Shown one piece after another: positions 22,616-33,667 of a DNA stretch of 64,000 bases; within the stretch, counting starts at the first letter, position 1, and every line of letters begins with the position of its first letter. The notes beneath the pieces are model-generated. The model did no database searches. It was not told the origin of the DNA and worked only from the letters and a program-made list of their open reading frames with translations. Both the position numbers and the translations under genes were made by a program. Source of the DNA: Pseudovirgaria hyperparasitica. Its lineage: Eukaryota; Ascomycota; Dothideomycetes; Acrospermales; Acrospermaceae. Where the stretch lies: NCBI RefSeq assembly GCF_010093815.1, contig NW_022985549.1, forward strand, positions 3,058,804 through 3,122,803. The letters run 5' to 3'.

Positions 22616-24367
22616 CTAATACCTTATAACCGGCGCATCGGCAGCCTCGTCATGAAGAACAAAATTATTACCAACGCCTTGTTGGCAGTGATCTTCACGA
22701 CCATTCACAGCCCAATTCTTTATTGTACTTTTCTTCCTCGTCAGAAGCCCACCAAAGACTCTTCTGAGGCCCTTGGTTTGTTTTGGGCTATAGTTCGAAC
22801 ACTCTAGTGTATGGTCTATAGGGGCAGTGTTGTGCCGTCGGGGAGCTTCGCAACTGATCTTTCGACTAAAGTTCGGCATGTCGCCGCGATTCTGATCAAG
22901 GCTATATTTTGCACTTGTGGTGGTCCTTAGTACTTCTGTTGGAGAAGCGCGTTCTTGAGCCTGACGCTGCGGCTTTATCCATTCCTGACCGATTTCAGTC
23001 CTTTCCATCGCAGATAACAGAGCATCAAAATCGAAACCCTTTGATGCTTGGGTTTTTACTGGATGTGCATTCTCTTTATCTGTAACGATAGCGTGTGCTT
23101 GCTTTAGATCAGCACCTGTCAAAGACCTGCGAGGTAACATATTTCTCGTCGCGTCGTCAGACAGTGTTCCATTTCTGGGGTGATTCAAAGCTGTCGTTGG
23201 TTTGAGGTGCAACAATTCATTCCTTGTTTTGGGCAATCGTATCTGTTCAGGCTTCGACATTGACCTCTCTGTCATTGGAGGAGCGCTCGACTTGACCATC
23301 AACTGTGAGATGTGCGCTTTCGGATTGTTCCTGGTTGTCTCGTCCAGCGAGTTGTCTCCTTTCCATTGATCTAAGCCGGGTAGAGGTGGTAACTCCCGAT
23401 TCAAGTCCGGGACAGGTTTCTCTAATCGGTCATCCTGTGAGTGCCCAGGCTGTATGCTCAAAGACGTATTGCTTTCCTTCCTTCGCAGACTCCACGACCG
23501 CCAGATGCTCGTGCTCCCACGTCTTTTGCCTGAAACATCGTCCCGCATAGAGTCTTGAGAACTTGACCGACTTATGTTGCCTCTGTTAGCTGAGCCTGGG
23601 CGAAAGTAATCGCGAATTTCTCCTGTGATGCTTCTGGTACGGCTCAATTCACGGCTTGACCCTCGGACCCGTTCATTGCAAGGTCGTGCTGCAGCTACCC
23701 CATGGCTGGTCTCTTTCGCTTCATCACGACCGTGGGCCCTATTTGTCACTTTCTTGGAACGTATGTCATTTTGTTCAAGTCTGGACTTGGTTGTACAATC
23801 CTGTATCGGCTCGCGATTTGGACTAGCAAGAGATGTCATAGCGGTTGAGCCAGAATTGTAAACGACATCAGTTGACGTAGTGAGAGGAGTCGAGTAGCTG
23901 TCATCTGAGTCAACAAGAGTCCAATTTGCATGCATCTTGTGTCGGTTCTCGCTGCCGCGCTTGCGATTATAGTCTCCTTCATCTTGGCGCTGGTTATGAG
24001 GTTTGTCGGCACAGGCGATTTTGTGAGGAGAAGGTGAGTCTCTTCGATAACCGACATTGGCAGGAAAAGGAACTAGAGAAGCTGAGGGTACATGTACGTC
24101 CATGGATTGCTTGCCAGGTCTTGGGACATTTCTCTTTTGTGACGAATCATCTCTTCGGCGATTGGGGTGAGGATGGGATGGTCTGGAAGAATTGTGTGGA
24201 CGAGGATGCTTGTCACTCATGTAGCGATGGATCAGCTCAAAATCGGGTTTGGCAGAGTCGCCGTCGCCCTTGTTATATTTGGCGAAAGCCTGGCAGGCGC
24301 GTCGTAGCTCGGCCTCGGTGGAAGGGGAGAGAGGGCGGCGATTGATCATAGAACCGGAAGAGTGCAT
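22616..24367 (-). CDS. Unknown disordered fungal protein
   Basis: An open frame of about 583 residues from Met at 24367; an in-frame Met at 24412 would add 15. The N-terminus is a short folded-looking segment (PLSPSTEAELRRACQAFAKY, then a Met-Ser-Asp-Lys run), and the rest is rich in Ser, Arg, Asn and Lys with many RS/SR pairs and PEST-like stretches. A motif RSITGEIRDYFRPGSANRGN lies near the middle. No enzyme motif, membrane span or zinc finger is seen. It may be a regulatory or scaffold protein, but no function can be assigned. The start was chosen because the residues after it look more protein-like. Confidence 0.62.
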   Translation of the reverse strand: MHSSGSMINRRPLSPSTEAELRRACQAFAKYNKGDGDSAKPDFELIHRYMSDKHPRPHNSSRPSHPHPNRRRDDSSQKRNVPRPGKQSMDVHVPSASLVPFPANVGYRRDSPSPHKIACADKPHNQRQDEGDYNRKRGSENRHKMHANWTLVDSDDSYSTPLTTSTDVVYNSGSTAMTSLASPNREPIQDCTTKSRLEQNDIRSKKVTNRAHGRDEAKETSHGVAAARPCNERVRGSSRELSRTRSITGEIRDYFRPGSANRGNISRSSSQDSMRDDVSGKRRGSTSIWRSWSLRRKESNTSLSIQPGHSQDDRLEKPVPDLNRELPPLPGLDQWKGDNSLDETTRNNPKAHISQLMVKSSAPPMTERSMSKPEQIRLPKTRNELLHLKPTTALNHPRNGTLSDDATRNMLPRRSLTGADLKQAHAIVTDKENAHPVKTQASKGFDFDALLSAMERTEIGQEWIKPQRQAQERASPTEVLRTTTSAKYSLDQNRGDMPNFSRKISCEAPRRHNTAPIDHTLECSNYSPKQTKGLRRVFGGLLTRKKSTIKNWAVNGREDHCQQGVGNNFVLHDEAADAPVIRY

Positions 24368-26598
24368 GATGGTATCCCTCGACGATATGAAGGATATGGC
24401 CAATGACTTCAAATCTGCAGCGCTTGGGACATGCTGCAGATGTCAGCGGAGTAAAGGTGGTGGAGAAAGAGGATCGGAGCAAAAGATGCGCGAGGACAGA
24501 ATAACAGAAAGTCAAGGTCCCATACTGGAATCAAGAAGTGAGCTTACGATAGGAGACCGATTGAAAGAGAAGCTCCTTGTCATGACTCCTCCTAGAGAAT
24601 CAACCGGGCACAGGCGAACCTAAAAGGCGGTCGATAGGCAGAGGTATGAGAGAGACGGTGTCGCGAAGCGCGAGTAGTGGCGGAAGGATAAAACTAGTTT
24701 TGGTGGAGCTGGAGCCAGTGCCCGTAGAGCACAGCAAGTTGCGAAGATGTGCAAGGCAGCTCCTGCTTGTGCTCCCAGAGTGAAGTGAAGAATTCCGATT
24801 TGACTATGGATACAGATACTTCTGACTCTAGACGAAGACGATAGTGGTAAAGGAGGAAGAGTAGGGTGGAGAGCAGGTAATAACCTAAGGATAACCCGAA
24901 GGGCTGTCGAACTAGACAGACTCCTTCCTTCCTCCCAGAGTTGCGCAGGGCTAAAGGCTAATAATTAGTACCTAAGTACGGTACCATCAAGCAACACTAC
25001 CACACCAGTACTCACCAGGTATCTACATACATAGTACATACCTCATACATAGGGATGCATGGACCGCCTGCATGGACCATGGCTAGGTAGGTGAATGGCA
25101 ACCAGTCGGGCCAGCTCCAGCGCCCAGCTCTAGCTTCCCCGGGCAGTTTCGAACCGTGGAAGGGCCCTAGACCCTGCTATTCATGCAGCTGAAGTTGGAC
25201 GAGGCCCTCGTTTGGCTGGTTGGTTGTGGAGAGCAACAGTGGACTAATTACCATACAGGAGTAAGGTATTCATTCTCAGGGCCTCGCCTCATCATGTTTC
25301 AGCTTGATGTGACGCTAACATCTCGTGGATTTATAAGTGTATTGTCCGTATAAACTTACTCTGACCATCACCACCAGTATTGATTGCTAGTAACCCGCCA
25401 TACTACAAACAAGTACGAGTATTTGCAGTGGTAGAAGAACACTAAGTCCTTGAAACAGATCTACTACTACCTGATGATATACTTCCAGCATATCTAGGTC
25501 AATTAGGTAGTAACTAATTACTATGGCGCGGCTAGGTCCAGGGCGCATAAATTCTTAGATCCGAGACTCTGCCGAACTCAGGCCACCTTATTACGGTATT
25601 TCCTACCACGGACGGTCTGAGATCGGTGACACTGAGGTCATTCATTCTTTTGACACTAAACACTTGGCGAGAGTCAAGGCTACGTAACCACAAACCCTCT
25701 ATGCTATGCGTACCATTCGCAGAATAATAGCACATCTCTCGCAACTCAATTCAGATTTGACTATTCCCCACGGTCTACGTTCACATAATTTTCCAACCCC
25801 GGTCCGTCAACCCCCAGTTTACCCCAAAATGACTTGGGTGTCGGACTTTCTTATGGCAGGAATTACATGCTGAGGTTTGGATATACCTTTTAGCCCGCGC
25901 TCTCTAGTATACGGATAACATTAGTTCAAGGAAGAAGGTATGCATGTCGATTACAATGAGAGCGCCTTAGATGGTGCAGGGGTGACTCTGTGTGTGGACT
26001 ATTCAAGTAGGAGAGGAAGGGATGATAGATTTGAAAATGGTATATCGAAGGCGTCTGTGCTGTTCCATTTCCAGTTATTGGAAGACCTGCTAATTAGTGC
26101 ACGCACGACGCAGGGCGGGTATGTGGGAGAAGTTCGCTGTGAGGTCCTGGTTTAGGGCCATCTGGGGACCCTTGAGGGCCTGAGTCTATGGCTATAATAA
26201 TATGGCACGCATGTTCCAATGGACCCCAGAATGTTTGAGTGGCTGGGTCCATATATGCAATCCTGTGGGCAACCTGCACCTAGCTTCCCAACTTCACAAG
26301 AAGCCTCCTTATACTCACATAACAGAGTGATATTAGGGTATCTTGGTACAAAACTAAGTTCCCCGGAATGACTTTGTGAAGCTCTTGTGGCTTATTTTTT
26401 ATACTGAGCCGAAAGTTAATCATAGGACAGAGGTTCAATGGATGGAAGTATGAGCATACGACTGACCAAAACCCTACGAGGGCTGGTGTTTTGTCTAGTA
26501 CAGTTGCTAATATACCAGCACAGCAAGACCACCTCAAGTACCTCTAGGTCAAGCCAGACGAATTCCTCGGGCATTAATAGCAACCTCATACTAAGCCA
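24368..26598. other. Long gene-poor region
   Basis: About 2.2 kb. The first part is the promoter side of the unknown minus-strand gene. From 24950 to 25550 there are many short CTA/TAGGTA-type words with no clear period. No reading frame above 90 codons has recognisable content. Confidence 0.45.
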
Positions 26599-27297
26599 TC
26601 ACAGTTCCATGCTTTCATGTCGTGGCTTTTCCTGCCTAGAGCCCTTTTTTGGCTTGCATGGAAACTCTGCATCGCTATACTTGTTATGATCAAGTCGACA
26701 CATCGCGATGACCGTCTTCTGAACAGTATCATCGGGCTCCATATTTCCAATGAATCCCAACCACCCAAGGCCAATTTGAGCGTATGCTGCTGAACAAAGC
26801 CGTCGATCGCTAGCTTTGTGATAATACAGCATGTCTTCGCTTTGCACATTCTTGAGAAACATTGCGCGAACCAACGCTGTCTCTGGTAGACTTTGCGTGC
26901 GCATTCCGGTAATATTACGATGGATCTTGACATGCTCTTTCGAATATGCTATCATCGCCCAAGGCTTGACTGAGTCTTTGTGGAGGAGTTGCAGGAGTGA
27001 GTTGAGGTCTGGCCACTCCACATCGCAGGCGAAGCGTCCCATGAAAATGGCTGTCCCACCCGAATGAACCCATTTCACGAGTTCACAGCTGAAGTCCGTG
27101 TGCCTACGTTGTGTAATGACTGGATCCGTGACAAGGATGATGTTGGGCCAGCCGGATGACAGGAAGGCTGCTGCATCTGCAATATTGAGGGATTCGTGGA
27201 CTGTAGCTCGACTAAGAAGTGTCGTGAGGAGTGATTTGTATCTGTCGTCGTTGAACAATGTCTTGCTATACAAGCTGATGATGAGGACCTGAGGCAT
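26599..27297 (-). CDS. Unknown conserved-looking fungal protein
   Basis: A single-exon frame of 232 residues. It begins with a hydrophobic strand (MPQVLIISLYSK), followed by alternating predicted strands and helices (NIADAAAFLSSGWPNIILVT, then GGTAIFMGRF), which resembles a Rossmann-like or glutamine-amidotransferase-like fold. There is no signal peptide. The last 20 residues are basic. I recognise no active-site motif such as a nucleophile-elbow Cys or Ser, so an enzymatic role is only a possibility. The AT/GC content and codon use look like those of neighbouring genes. Confidence 0.62.
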   Translation of the reverse strand: MPQVLIISLYSKTLFNDDRYKSLLTTLLSRATVHESLNIADAAAFLSSGWPNIILVTDPVITQRRHTDFSCELVKWVHSGGTAIFMGRFACDVEWPDLNSLLQLLHKDSVKPWAMIAYSKEHVKIHRNITGMRTQSLPETALVRAMFLKNVQSEDMLYYHKASDRRLCSAAYAQIGLGWLGFIGNMEPDDTVQKTVIAMCRLDHNKYSDAEFPCKPKKGSRQEKPRHESMEL

Positions 27298-27692
27298 GAG
27301 AACTCTGAAGAGGAATCAGAGACGTAAGGATATAGGATCTTAAGACCGTGGGAGAAGGTATGACATTCAAACAATGAGCTGGTCGTAAGGCTTCGAAGTT
27401 ATGTATAGACGTACTTCTATTGATCATGTCTTTCGTCGAATGCAATACACGTCAATTCGAGAGCATAATGATTCCGCGAGTCACATAAGCTTTTGCATCA
27501 CGGAGTTCTGACTCGCGCCTGCCTAGAACGTTCAACGCAGACTTGGACGTACGCACGGACGCTCTTCACGTCATCTAGCATCTAGACAGAGTATATTTAC
27601 GAGTAACGATTCAGACACTCAACTCGATGTCAAGTACTGCACTTAACATCGCATCACTCACCCAGTAATTGCTTGACGAATCTTGATATAAT
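27298..27692. other. Shared upstream region of divergent genes
   Basis: About 395 bases between the start of the unknown minus-strand gene (27297) and VMS1 (27693). No motif stood out. Confidence 0.5.
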
Positions 27693-29737
27693 ATGGCCGA
27701 ATTTCCAGACCACCCGCTCTTGCAACGCCCACTATACAGTAAGTAGTATATAGTATTAGTCATATTCTGTTCACTTCTGACATGATCGCAGTTTTCAACC
27801 TTCCGGAAGAGATTCTTACGACGCTCACGCTCCAAGGCCAAAACGAACCCGAAAAAGCACTGTTCGAACATGAAAAGATACCACCGATACCAGAAGAAGC
27901 GTCGCGCGCTCGTGACGACAATCGCGAGAAACCAACTCCGAATCTCTCATGCGCCCTTTGTAGCTTCACCTTCTCTGACCTTCGAGAACAGCGTTCACAC
28001 GTGCGTTCCGATCTACACGGATATAATATGAAGCAGAAATTCAAAGGCTGTAGACCGGTCTCGGAAGAAGATTTCGAAAAGCTAGTAGGTGACTTAGATG
28101 AGAGTATTTCGGGCTCGGATTCGTCTGACCCAGAAGATGAAGATGGAGATAGCGGTACTAAATCGCAAGGCACGATCCTGAGTGCATTATTGAAGAAACA
28201 AGCCAAGCTTACGACTCCCGATGAATCTGCCATTGTGACACCCAGGCCTAGGCCCAGTGCAGGCAATGGTCCAATGCTATGGTTTTCTAGTATGAATATA
28301 CCAGAGAACACATTACTTGGTGTCTATCGTGCAGTACTTCCCTTAGAAGGTCAAGATACAGCCACTCACTATGCCGAAACGATAAAAGCAAAACAACTAG
28401 CGCCTGTGCCGATGAAGGAAGCCAGACAGGATGCAGGTGCCGTCAAAGGAACACCTAAAAACCCACATTACTTCCTGTGCATGATTGGTGGTGGACACTT
28501 TGCTGCGATGATTGTATCCTTGACCCCGAAAGTTGGGAAGCAACATACCGGCGCTGATCAATTAAAAGCCTCTGTTGTAGCCCACAAGACTTTTCATAGG
28601 TACACCACACGTCGGAAACAAGGAGGGTCGCAATCTGCAAATGATGCGGCCAAGGGCGCTGCCCATTCTGCGGGCTCCTCGTTGCGTCGATACAATGAGG
28701 CCGCCTTGACGAACGAAGTACGGCAACTTCTAGCAGATTGGAAGGACATGATAAGTGGCGCAGAGCTACTGTTCATCCGGGCCACTGGAAGTACCAATCG
28801 TCGTACGCTTTACGGTCCTTATGAAGGCCAGGTCCTGAGGCACAATGATCCTCGTCTACGAAGTTTTCCATTTAGTACCCGTAGAGCTACACAAAACGAA
28901 TTGATTCGCTCTTATGTGGAGCTCACCAGAATGAAGATATCAGACGTCTCACAGATTACGCGGGAAAACATTTCATCCTCCCCTACCCTTGAAAACGACC
29001 AGAAAGCAACGTCTAAACCTCCTAAATCTTCACCTACAAAGCCGTCGAAGGAAGAAGAGATCGCAGCAATGCACACGACACAGATCACATCTCTTATACG
29101 ACGGTCGAAGGCGCCGGCGTTATTGTCCTATCTCACATCGAACTCTCTCAGTCCAGACTTCTTCTTCCACCCGGCATCCCAGTACCATCACACTCGTACT
29201 CCACTGCAATTAGCCGCGTCAATAAACTCTCCTGTAGTCATTTCAGCTCTTCTAACTAAAGCGAGAGCTGATCCCACTATTATGAACGACGAAGCAAGGA
29301 CGCCATTCCAGCTAGCCGGCGACCGCGCAACGCGCGATGCATTCCGCGTGGCGCGCACCGAACTTGGCGAATCTGCATGGGATTGGAATATTGCAAATGT
29401 ACCAGCTGCTCTCTCGAAGGCTGATGCAATCGCGCGGTCTGCTCGTGAAGTCGATGAAACCAAAGCAGCAGAGGCAGAGGAAATGGCTCGTCGGCAAGCT
29501 GCGACAGAGAAATTAAGACAAGTCACTGAGCAAGAGGAAGCGGCGAAGAAGGATAAAAGGCTCGGAAAGGGACGCCTGTTAGCAAGCTTGGAGAAGACGG
29601 CTGTGGAAAAGAGAGAAGCGGAGGCTAGAGGGATGACTGATGATATGAGGAAGAAGCTAGAGAGGGAGCGGAGGGCAAGGGCCGCAGAGGCGAGGATGAA
29701 GAAGTTTGCAGAGGGCACGAGAAGTGGAGCATCATGA
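27693..29737 (+). CDS. VMS1: Peptidyl-tRNA hydrolase/nuclease of ribosome quality control
   Basis: Exon 27693-27738 joins 27792-29737 to give 663 residues. In order: a C2H2 zinc finger (CALCSFTF...RSHVRSDLH, about residues 70-90), an acidic linker, the VLRF1 domain with LWFSSMNIPENTLLGVYR and MIGGGHFAAMIVSL, the catalytic-loop motif GGSQSAND with Gln at about residue 296 (Gln295 in yeast), then ankyrin repeats (TPLQLAASINSPVVISALL and the next repeat) and a long coiled coil ending in an Arg/Ala-rich segment like the Cdc48-binding VIM helix. Vms1/ANKZF1 releases stalled nascent chains from peptidyl-tRNA on 60S subunits and protects mitochondria from faulty CAT-tailed proteins. All key parts are present. 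Confidence 0.95.
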
Positions 29738-30494
29738 GACGTAAATTATGAATGGACGGGCTATGTACTACATACCATCCGACTTCGATCTGGGCTATAT
29801 GTAGAAGCATTCAATGTAGAGGGCAGGCCGCTCTCGAAAGATTTACCTCGCCTGGAACATCTTCCGTTGCAAGACACGGTCCTCTGTGTCCATATCTAAT
29901 ATGCACTATAAACAGGAGACCTACATTTTCGGACCAGGAGCCATCAATCACCGGTAAAGTTATCCTTCATATTAACACTTAGCACCTTCGTCGCCGTCAC
30001 GTCAGTACCCACCTACCCCGAAGGCTCCCCATATATCCCGGATGAGTTCGAAGAATACTTGACATTCAAGGACATATCCAACTGGTCTCCCATGTTCTCG
30101 CCGAAAAATTTAAGCTGTAGAGGCTGCTACTCCATGGGTCGATTGATCAAGAGCGGTTGACTTTGGAGATAGACAATAGGAGATCGTATTCGACTGTAGA
30201 TCGTGATCCTAGTGACCCGTATGCGGGCTGTGATAAGGTAGATGATTCAAATGTCCTTTCCGCAGTCGTTCATTAGGGTCGTTGAGCGACAAAGTGAAAG
30301 AGAATATAAGCTCGAATACGTGGAGATCGGAGCTCTTCAGCCGGAAATCCCTATAAATTATGTATGGAGTCTGTCTTATCCTGAGCTATCGGCGAGTGCC
30401 CTTTGGGCAGAGCTAGAATTGTCGCACAGGGGGTATGGACCATCATATCGACGATCGCAAATGTACAATCCCGCACTGCGCTCCCGTAAGTCCC
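29738..30494. other. Intergenic between convergent genes
   Basis: About 750 bases of 3' flank between VMS1 and the minus-strand Cys-motif gene. No gene recognised. Confidence 0.5.
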
Positions 30495-31424
30495 TCATTC
30501 TCGCCATCGTATACCCCAATCACCCTTCGCGAAACTAGGCTCTACAACCTGTCCAAGCATGACAGCCTCGCATTTTCGGAGAGTATCCTCGGATCTGTCT
30601 TTGTCGCTCTGTCCATACTTGCACTCCTTCACTCGCGACGCTTTGTCTTGTATGTCCGCCATACCATGTCCTTGAGCAACAAAGCCGAAGACGATACCTC
30701 GTCTTGCTGCTCTTCGTACCATCTCACGCTCTTCGGCGCGCCTGTCGCCAACTGCTCTCTTATCTAGTGCTTCCTCCGACTCTACCTGTCGCTCAGCCCG
30801 GCTCTTCTCTCCACCGATGCTGCCATTGACGTCGGATAGTGTCTGTGGTAACCGAATGGACGCGCCGCCTCGGACTGTGTCGGTTACAACAGCCGTGGTG
30901 CCTGTGATTTCTGATAAACCACTGTCTTCTGTATCAACAGTGTTCGAGTTTTCTTCGCTATCCAGAGCACGTTTTGCTCTATTCTTCTTCCGGCCATATA
31001 TCTTCTCTGGGTCAAATCTGCTGCCGAACACGATGGCTTCGATTTCATCCATAGTAACAATGAGCCTCTTGTCTCCTTTGACGCATTTAGCCTTTGCAGC
31101 CGTCAATTCTAGCCCGGAGGCGTCCTTTCCATCTAAGAGATCTACGATGGCTCTCTCAATTCGTTTGTCATTCGGCCCAGGTTTGCGACCCCTACAGCGC
31201 GCTGAGCAGTATTTGACGGTGTTGGCTGATATGGGATTCGATTTCTTGGAGTCTGGCGCGCATAAGCACAAGTGATCGATTTAAGCTCGTTACCGTCCAA
31301 GACACACACTCATTATTCGACCACAGGTCTTGCAATACCGAGCATCTTCACCGATTGTCAGGTAGAACGGCGGCGGTACAGCCGATTGCTTCTTTGGGCG
31401 CGACCATGAGTCCATCCAGCTCAT
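30495..31424 (-). CDS. Unknown fungal protein with CxxC/CxxxC zinc motif
   Basis: Two minus-strand exons, 31424-31310 and 31252-30495, give about 290 residues (287 if the Met at 31415 is used). A cysteine pair in ARYCKTCGRIM before the intron is matched by VKYCSARCRGRKPGP after it, so splicing builds a single four-cysteine zinc-ribbon-like module. The stretch IERAIVDLLDG and KGDKRLIVTMDEIEAIVFG follows, then a charged coiled-coil segment. The two halves only make sense together, which supports the intron (GTGTGT donor, CCAG acceptor). I recall similar small fungal proteins without known role; DNA or RNA binding through the Cys module is only a guess. Confidence 0.72.
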
Positions 31425-31960
31425 CCTGGAATATCCTTTAAATAGTGACAAGCAGAACACTGAGGGAATGCGCTGACGTGGAAGAATCATCCGATGAACT
31501 GGAAATATATTCATCTGTTGGAGATTGGCTTGTGCCTGGGGAAGGAGACCTAGACATAAATATTGACGTCACTGTTGCCACGAGCGGCCGGGAAAAGAGA
31601 TGTTTCACTAACTAGCATCCGTCTATAACCTTTTCAGCGCGACTCTTGGCACGTGTTACATATATAATATACATATTCTTATATTCTTAAAACCTATATT
31701 TTTTTAATAACTCTAATATTATATGTATAATATGGTATGAGTCGCGTTAAAAAGTTATAGGTAGATACTCTACTTCGTTCGATAGAACTAGTCTAAATTA
31801 GTTAGAAAAAGAAGATTCTAAATAGCTCTAGGTAGAGAGACAAGTAGTCCCTTATAAATCTACTATAGCAAAATTAAGATGAATATTTAAATTCTTACTA
31901 GGATTGAAACCATAGCACTTTATTTTTTTTCTCTTTATCTAAAATTTAAAGTATAAGTAT
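31425..31960. other. AT-rich, RIP-like intergenic block
   Basis: From about 31640 to 31965 the sequence becomes strongly AT-rich, with many TA, ATA and TTA words and few CG dinucleotides, unlike its neighbours. This is the look of repeat-induced point mutation acting on an old repeat. A fold-back element sits at its left edge. Confidence 0.55.
31614..31769. repeat. Fold-back (MITE-like) element
   Basis: Left arm 31614-31645 and right arm 31739-31769 are imperfect inverted repeats of about 31 bases. Both contain CTATAAC and CGCGACTC in the same order; nearly all differences are C/T or G/A transitions, plus one transversion and one indel. The 93-base centre is AT-rich and itself partly self-complementary. 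No clear target-site duplication and no coding sequence, so it fits a small non-autonomous DNA element or a RIP-decayed inverted repeat. Confidence 0.5.
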
Positions 31961-32491
31961 CTACAGGATTATCGTCTCAATATTGGTAGAAACATTGCCT
32001 TGTGTAGCTTTGCTATACGGGCAGATCTCCTTCGTTTTGGCAACAACCTTGTCCAAATCCTCTTTGCTAATACCCTTGACCTTTACTTTCATATCAACCC
32101 GGATCCCCAAATCGACCGCCTTCATATCCCCAATCAGATGGACGGCCGTCTCAACGATACTGTCTTGTGTCTTCGTGGGCAGCTTGACACCAAGCTGCGA
32201 GGCCGCAATGTTCATGGCGGATTGGAAACACGCGCCGTACCCTGCCGCGAATAATTCCTCGGGGTTTGTCTTTCCGCCGGCGCCTCCCAGGCTCTTAGGC
32301 GTTGCAAGATCGGTGGTGAGACCCTCGCTCTGGATGTGTCCATTTCTTGCGCCTGTAACGCTAGCATGGGCTGTATAGAGGATGGGAGACGTGTCCTTGT
32401 TAAGATGGCGTCGCACAATGGTCGTTCGGACGGCTGGGGCGCGCTGTGCGCAGCGGCGTGGCAGCGTTTGGATAAGGCGGTTTAATGACAT
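31961..32491 (-). CDS. ohr: Organic hydroperoxide resistance protein (Ohr/OsmC)
   Basis: A single exon of 176 residues. The first 30 residues are rich in Arg, Ala and Thr without acidic residues, a typical mitochondrial presequence. The Ohr core follows: ILYTAHASVTGARNGHIQSE, KTNPEELFAAGYGACFQSA with the peroxidatic Cys88, and EICPYSKAT with the resolving Cys157. Ohr enzymes reduce lipid and organic hydroperoxides with lipoyl-dependent thiols. The family is mostly bacterial; eukaryotic copies are known from fungi, where they are thought to come from bacteria and to act in mitochondria. The gene is intronless and lies between two AT-rich RIP-like blocks, although its own base composition is normal. 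Confidence 0.95.
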   Translation of the reverse strand: MSLNRLIQTLPRRCAQRAPAVRTTIVRRHLNKDTSPILYTAHASVTGARNGHIQSEGLTTDLATPKSLGGAGGKTNPEELFAAGYGACFQSAMNIAASQLGVKLPTKTQDSIVETAVHLIGDMKAVDLGIRVDMKVKVKGISKEDLDKVVAKTKEICPYSKATQGNVSTNIETIIL

Positions 32492-32905
32492 TATGGCGGA
32501 CGAATTGGGGTTGGAAAAGGTGAGAAAGGTCGTAGATGCTTATGTACACGTATATATGTCACTGCTAAAAGCTATAGTCAGTTGAAGAACCTATTAATAA
32601 GCCACTTTACTAATATATCATGTGATTTAAGTACCACCTTAAATAGATTCGGTCCTTTTAGTGTAGTGGTTAGTGTGTAGACCTCTAATCCTTATAATAA
32701 ATCTAAACTCTTTTGACATATCTCTCATATATTATAAATTAGATTACCTATAAACGGAAGATAGGCAATTTAGGCTATGTGTATTCCAACAATGCCTAGT
32801 ATAATATATACAGGGACGAGTTCTAAATGTAAGTCTCGCAGCCTCTCTACATTAGCGCTTCGTATATCTCATACCGCCATCATCTATAGAACATCAGCCA
32901 TATTC
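32492..32905. other. AT-rich divergent intergenic region
   Basis: About 410 bases between the divergent ohr gene and an unknown plus-strand gene. Bases 32590-32800 are AT-rich and include the decayed tRNA-like sequence at 32652-32720. Confidence 0.5.
32652..32720 (+). pseudogene. Decayed tRNA-like sequence (resembles tRNA-Gln)
   Basis: GGTCCTTTTAGTGTAGTGG reads like the 5' half of a fungal tRNA-Gln (acceptor plus A box TAGTGTAGTGG), followed by GTTAG, an anticodon-arm-like CCTCTAATCC and a degraded B box (TCTAAACTC). Several positions differ from a normal tRNA by C-to-T or G-to-A changes, as expected after RIP. Stems no longer pair, so it cannot be a working tRNA. It could be a lost tRNA or the head of a tRNA-derived SINE. 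Confidence 0.4.
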
Positions 32906-33667
32906 ATGAACATGGCCCTTGTTCCCCTTGGTATCTTCTACGGCGGCGTCATGACCGGTATACCAGTCGTGACCGGCGTAGCCGAGGGTGTGCACCACCA
33001 GAGGAACCAGAACGCCGAAGCTGCAGACGACACCCGAATGGTGAAATTCTACCTCGACAGCTTCTGCACGCCCAACACGCCGCAAGGGCGCGAAGTCAAC
33101 GCCAGCATCGTCGTCCTTCGCGGCGATCGACTATGGCTGTCTCCGACGGACGAGACATCAGGACTGCCCGTGGACGGTTCGCATCATCCCTTTACGGGGT
33201 TCTACATACAATACCCGGACGAGGAGCGTTCGCCGCCACAGCGTGGCTTGGTCAGTACGATATCCGTGGATCCGCCGATGTTGAACTGGATTTATGTGGA
33301 CAGGGAGACGCTGGGCTTGCGATATGGCAATCGCACTGCGTCGATAGCACATGTTGTTGGGCCGTGGGATTGGACGGATGATGAGGTTGGTGTTACGCTC
33401 GAGGGGTGGGAAGGATTCTGCGCGGTTGAGGTGCCAGAGGAGGACAGATTGGATGGTCTGAAGTGGGCCTTGTACTATGACATCGATAATGATAAGATGG
33501 GTGGAGGGGAAATGGTTGGAGGAGCCACGGTACTACAGGTTAGTCTGGAGAGAAGGATACTACCAGAAGATCTAAGAAGGCAACAGGAGGAGGCGGCGGA
33601 CCAGAAGATGCAGGTAACAAGTCATGGAGATATGAAGGCACAGTGGGGTGGAAAAGCAGTAAGTTGA
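32906..33667 (+). CDS. Unknown fungal protein
   Basis: The frame is open from 32777, but the first 43 codons lie in AT-rich sequence, so Met at 32906 is the better start, giving 253 residues. It begins with MNMALVPLGIFYGGVMTGIP, then a mixed strand-rich region with several Trp and Asp residues (LNWIYVDRETLGLRYGNR, GPWDWTDDEVGVTLEGWEGF), which suggests a beta-sandwich or small globular fold. The C-terminus is a charged helix. No signal cleavage site, metal-binding or catalytic motif is evident. It is divergent from ohr, but co-function is not shown. Confidence 0.62.
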   Translation: MNMALVPLGIFYGGVMTGIPVVTGVAEGVHHQRNQNAEAADDTRMVKFYLDSFCTPNTPQGREVNASIVVLRGDRLWLSPTDETSGLPVDGSHHPFTGFYIQYPDEERSPPQRGLVSTISVDPPMLNWIYVDRETLGLRYGNRTASIAHVVGPWDWTDDEVGVTLEGWEGFCAVEVPEEDRLDGLKWALYYDIDNDKMGGGEMVGGATVLQVSLERRILPEDLRRQQEEAADQKMQVTSHGDMKAQWGGKAVS

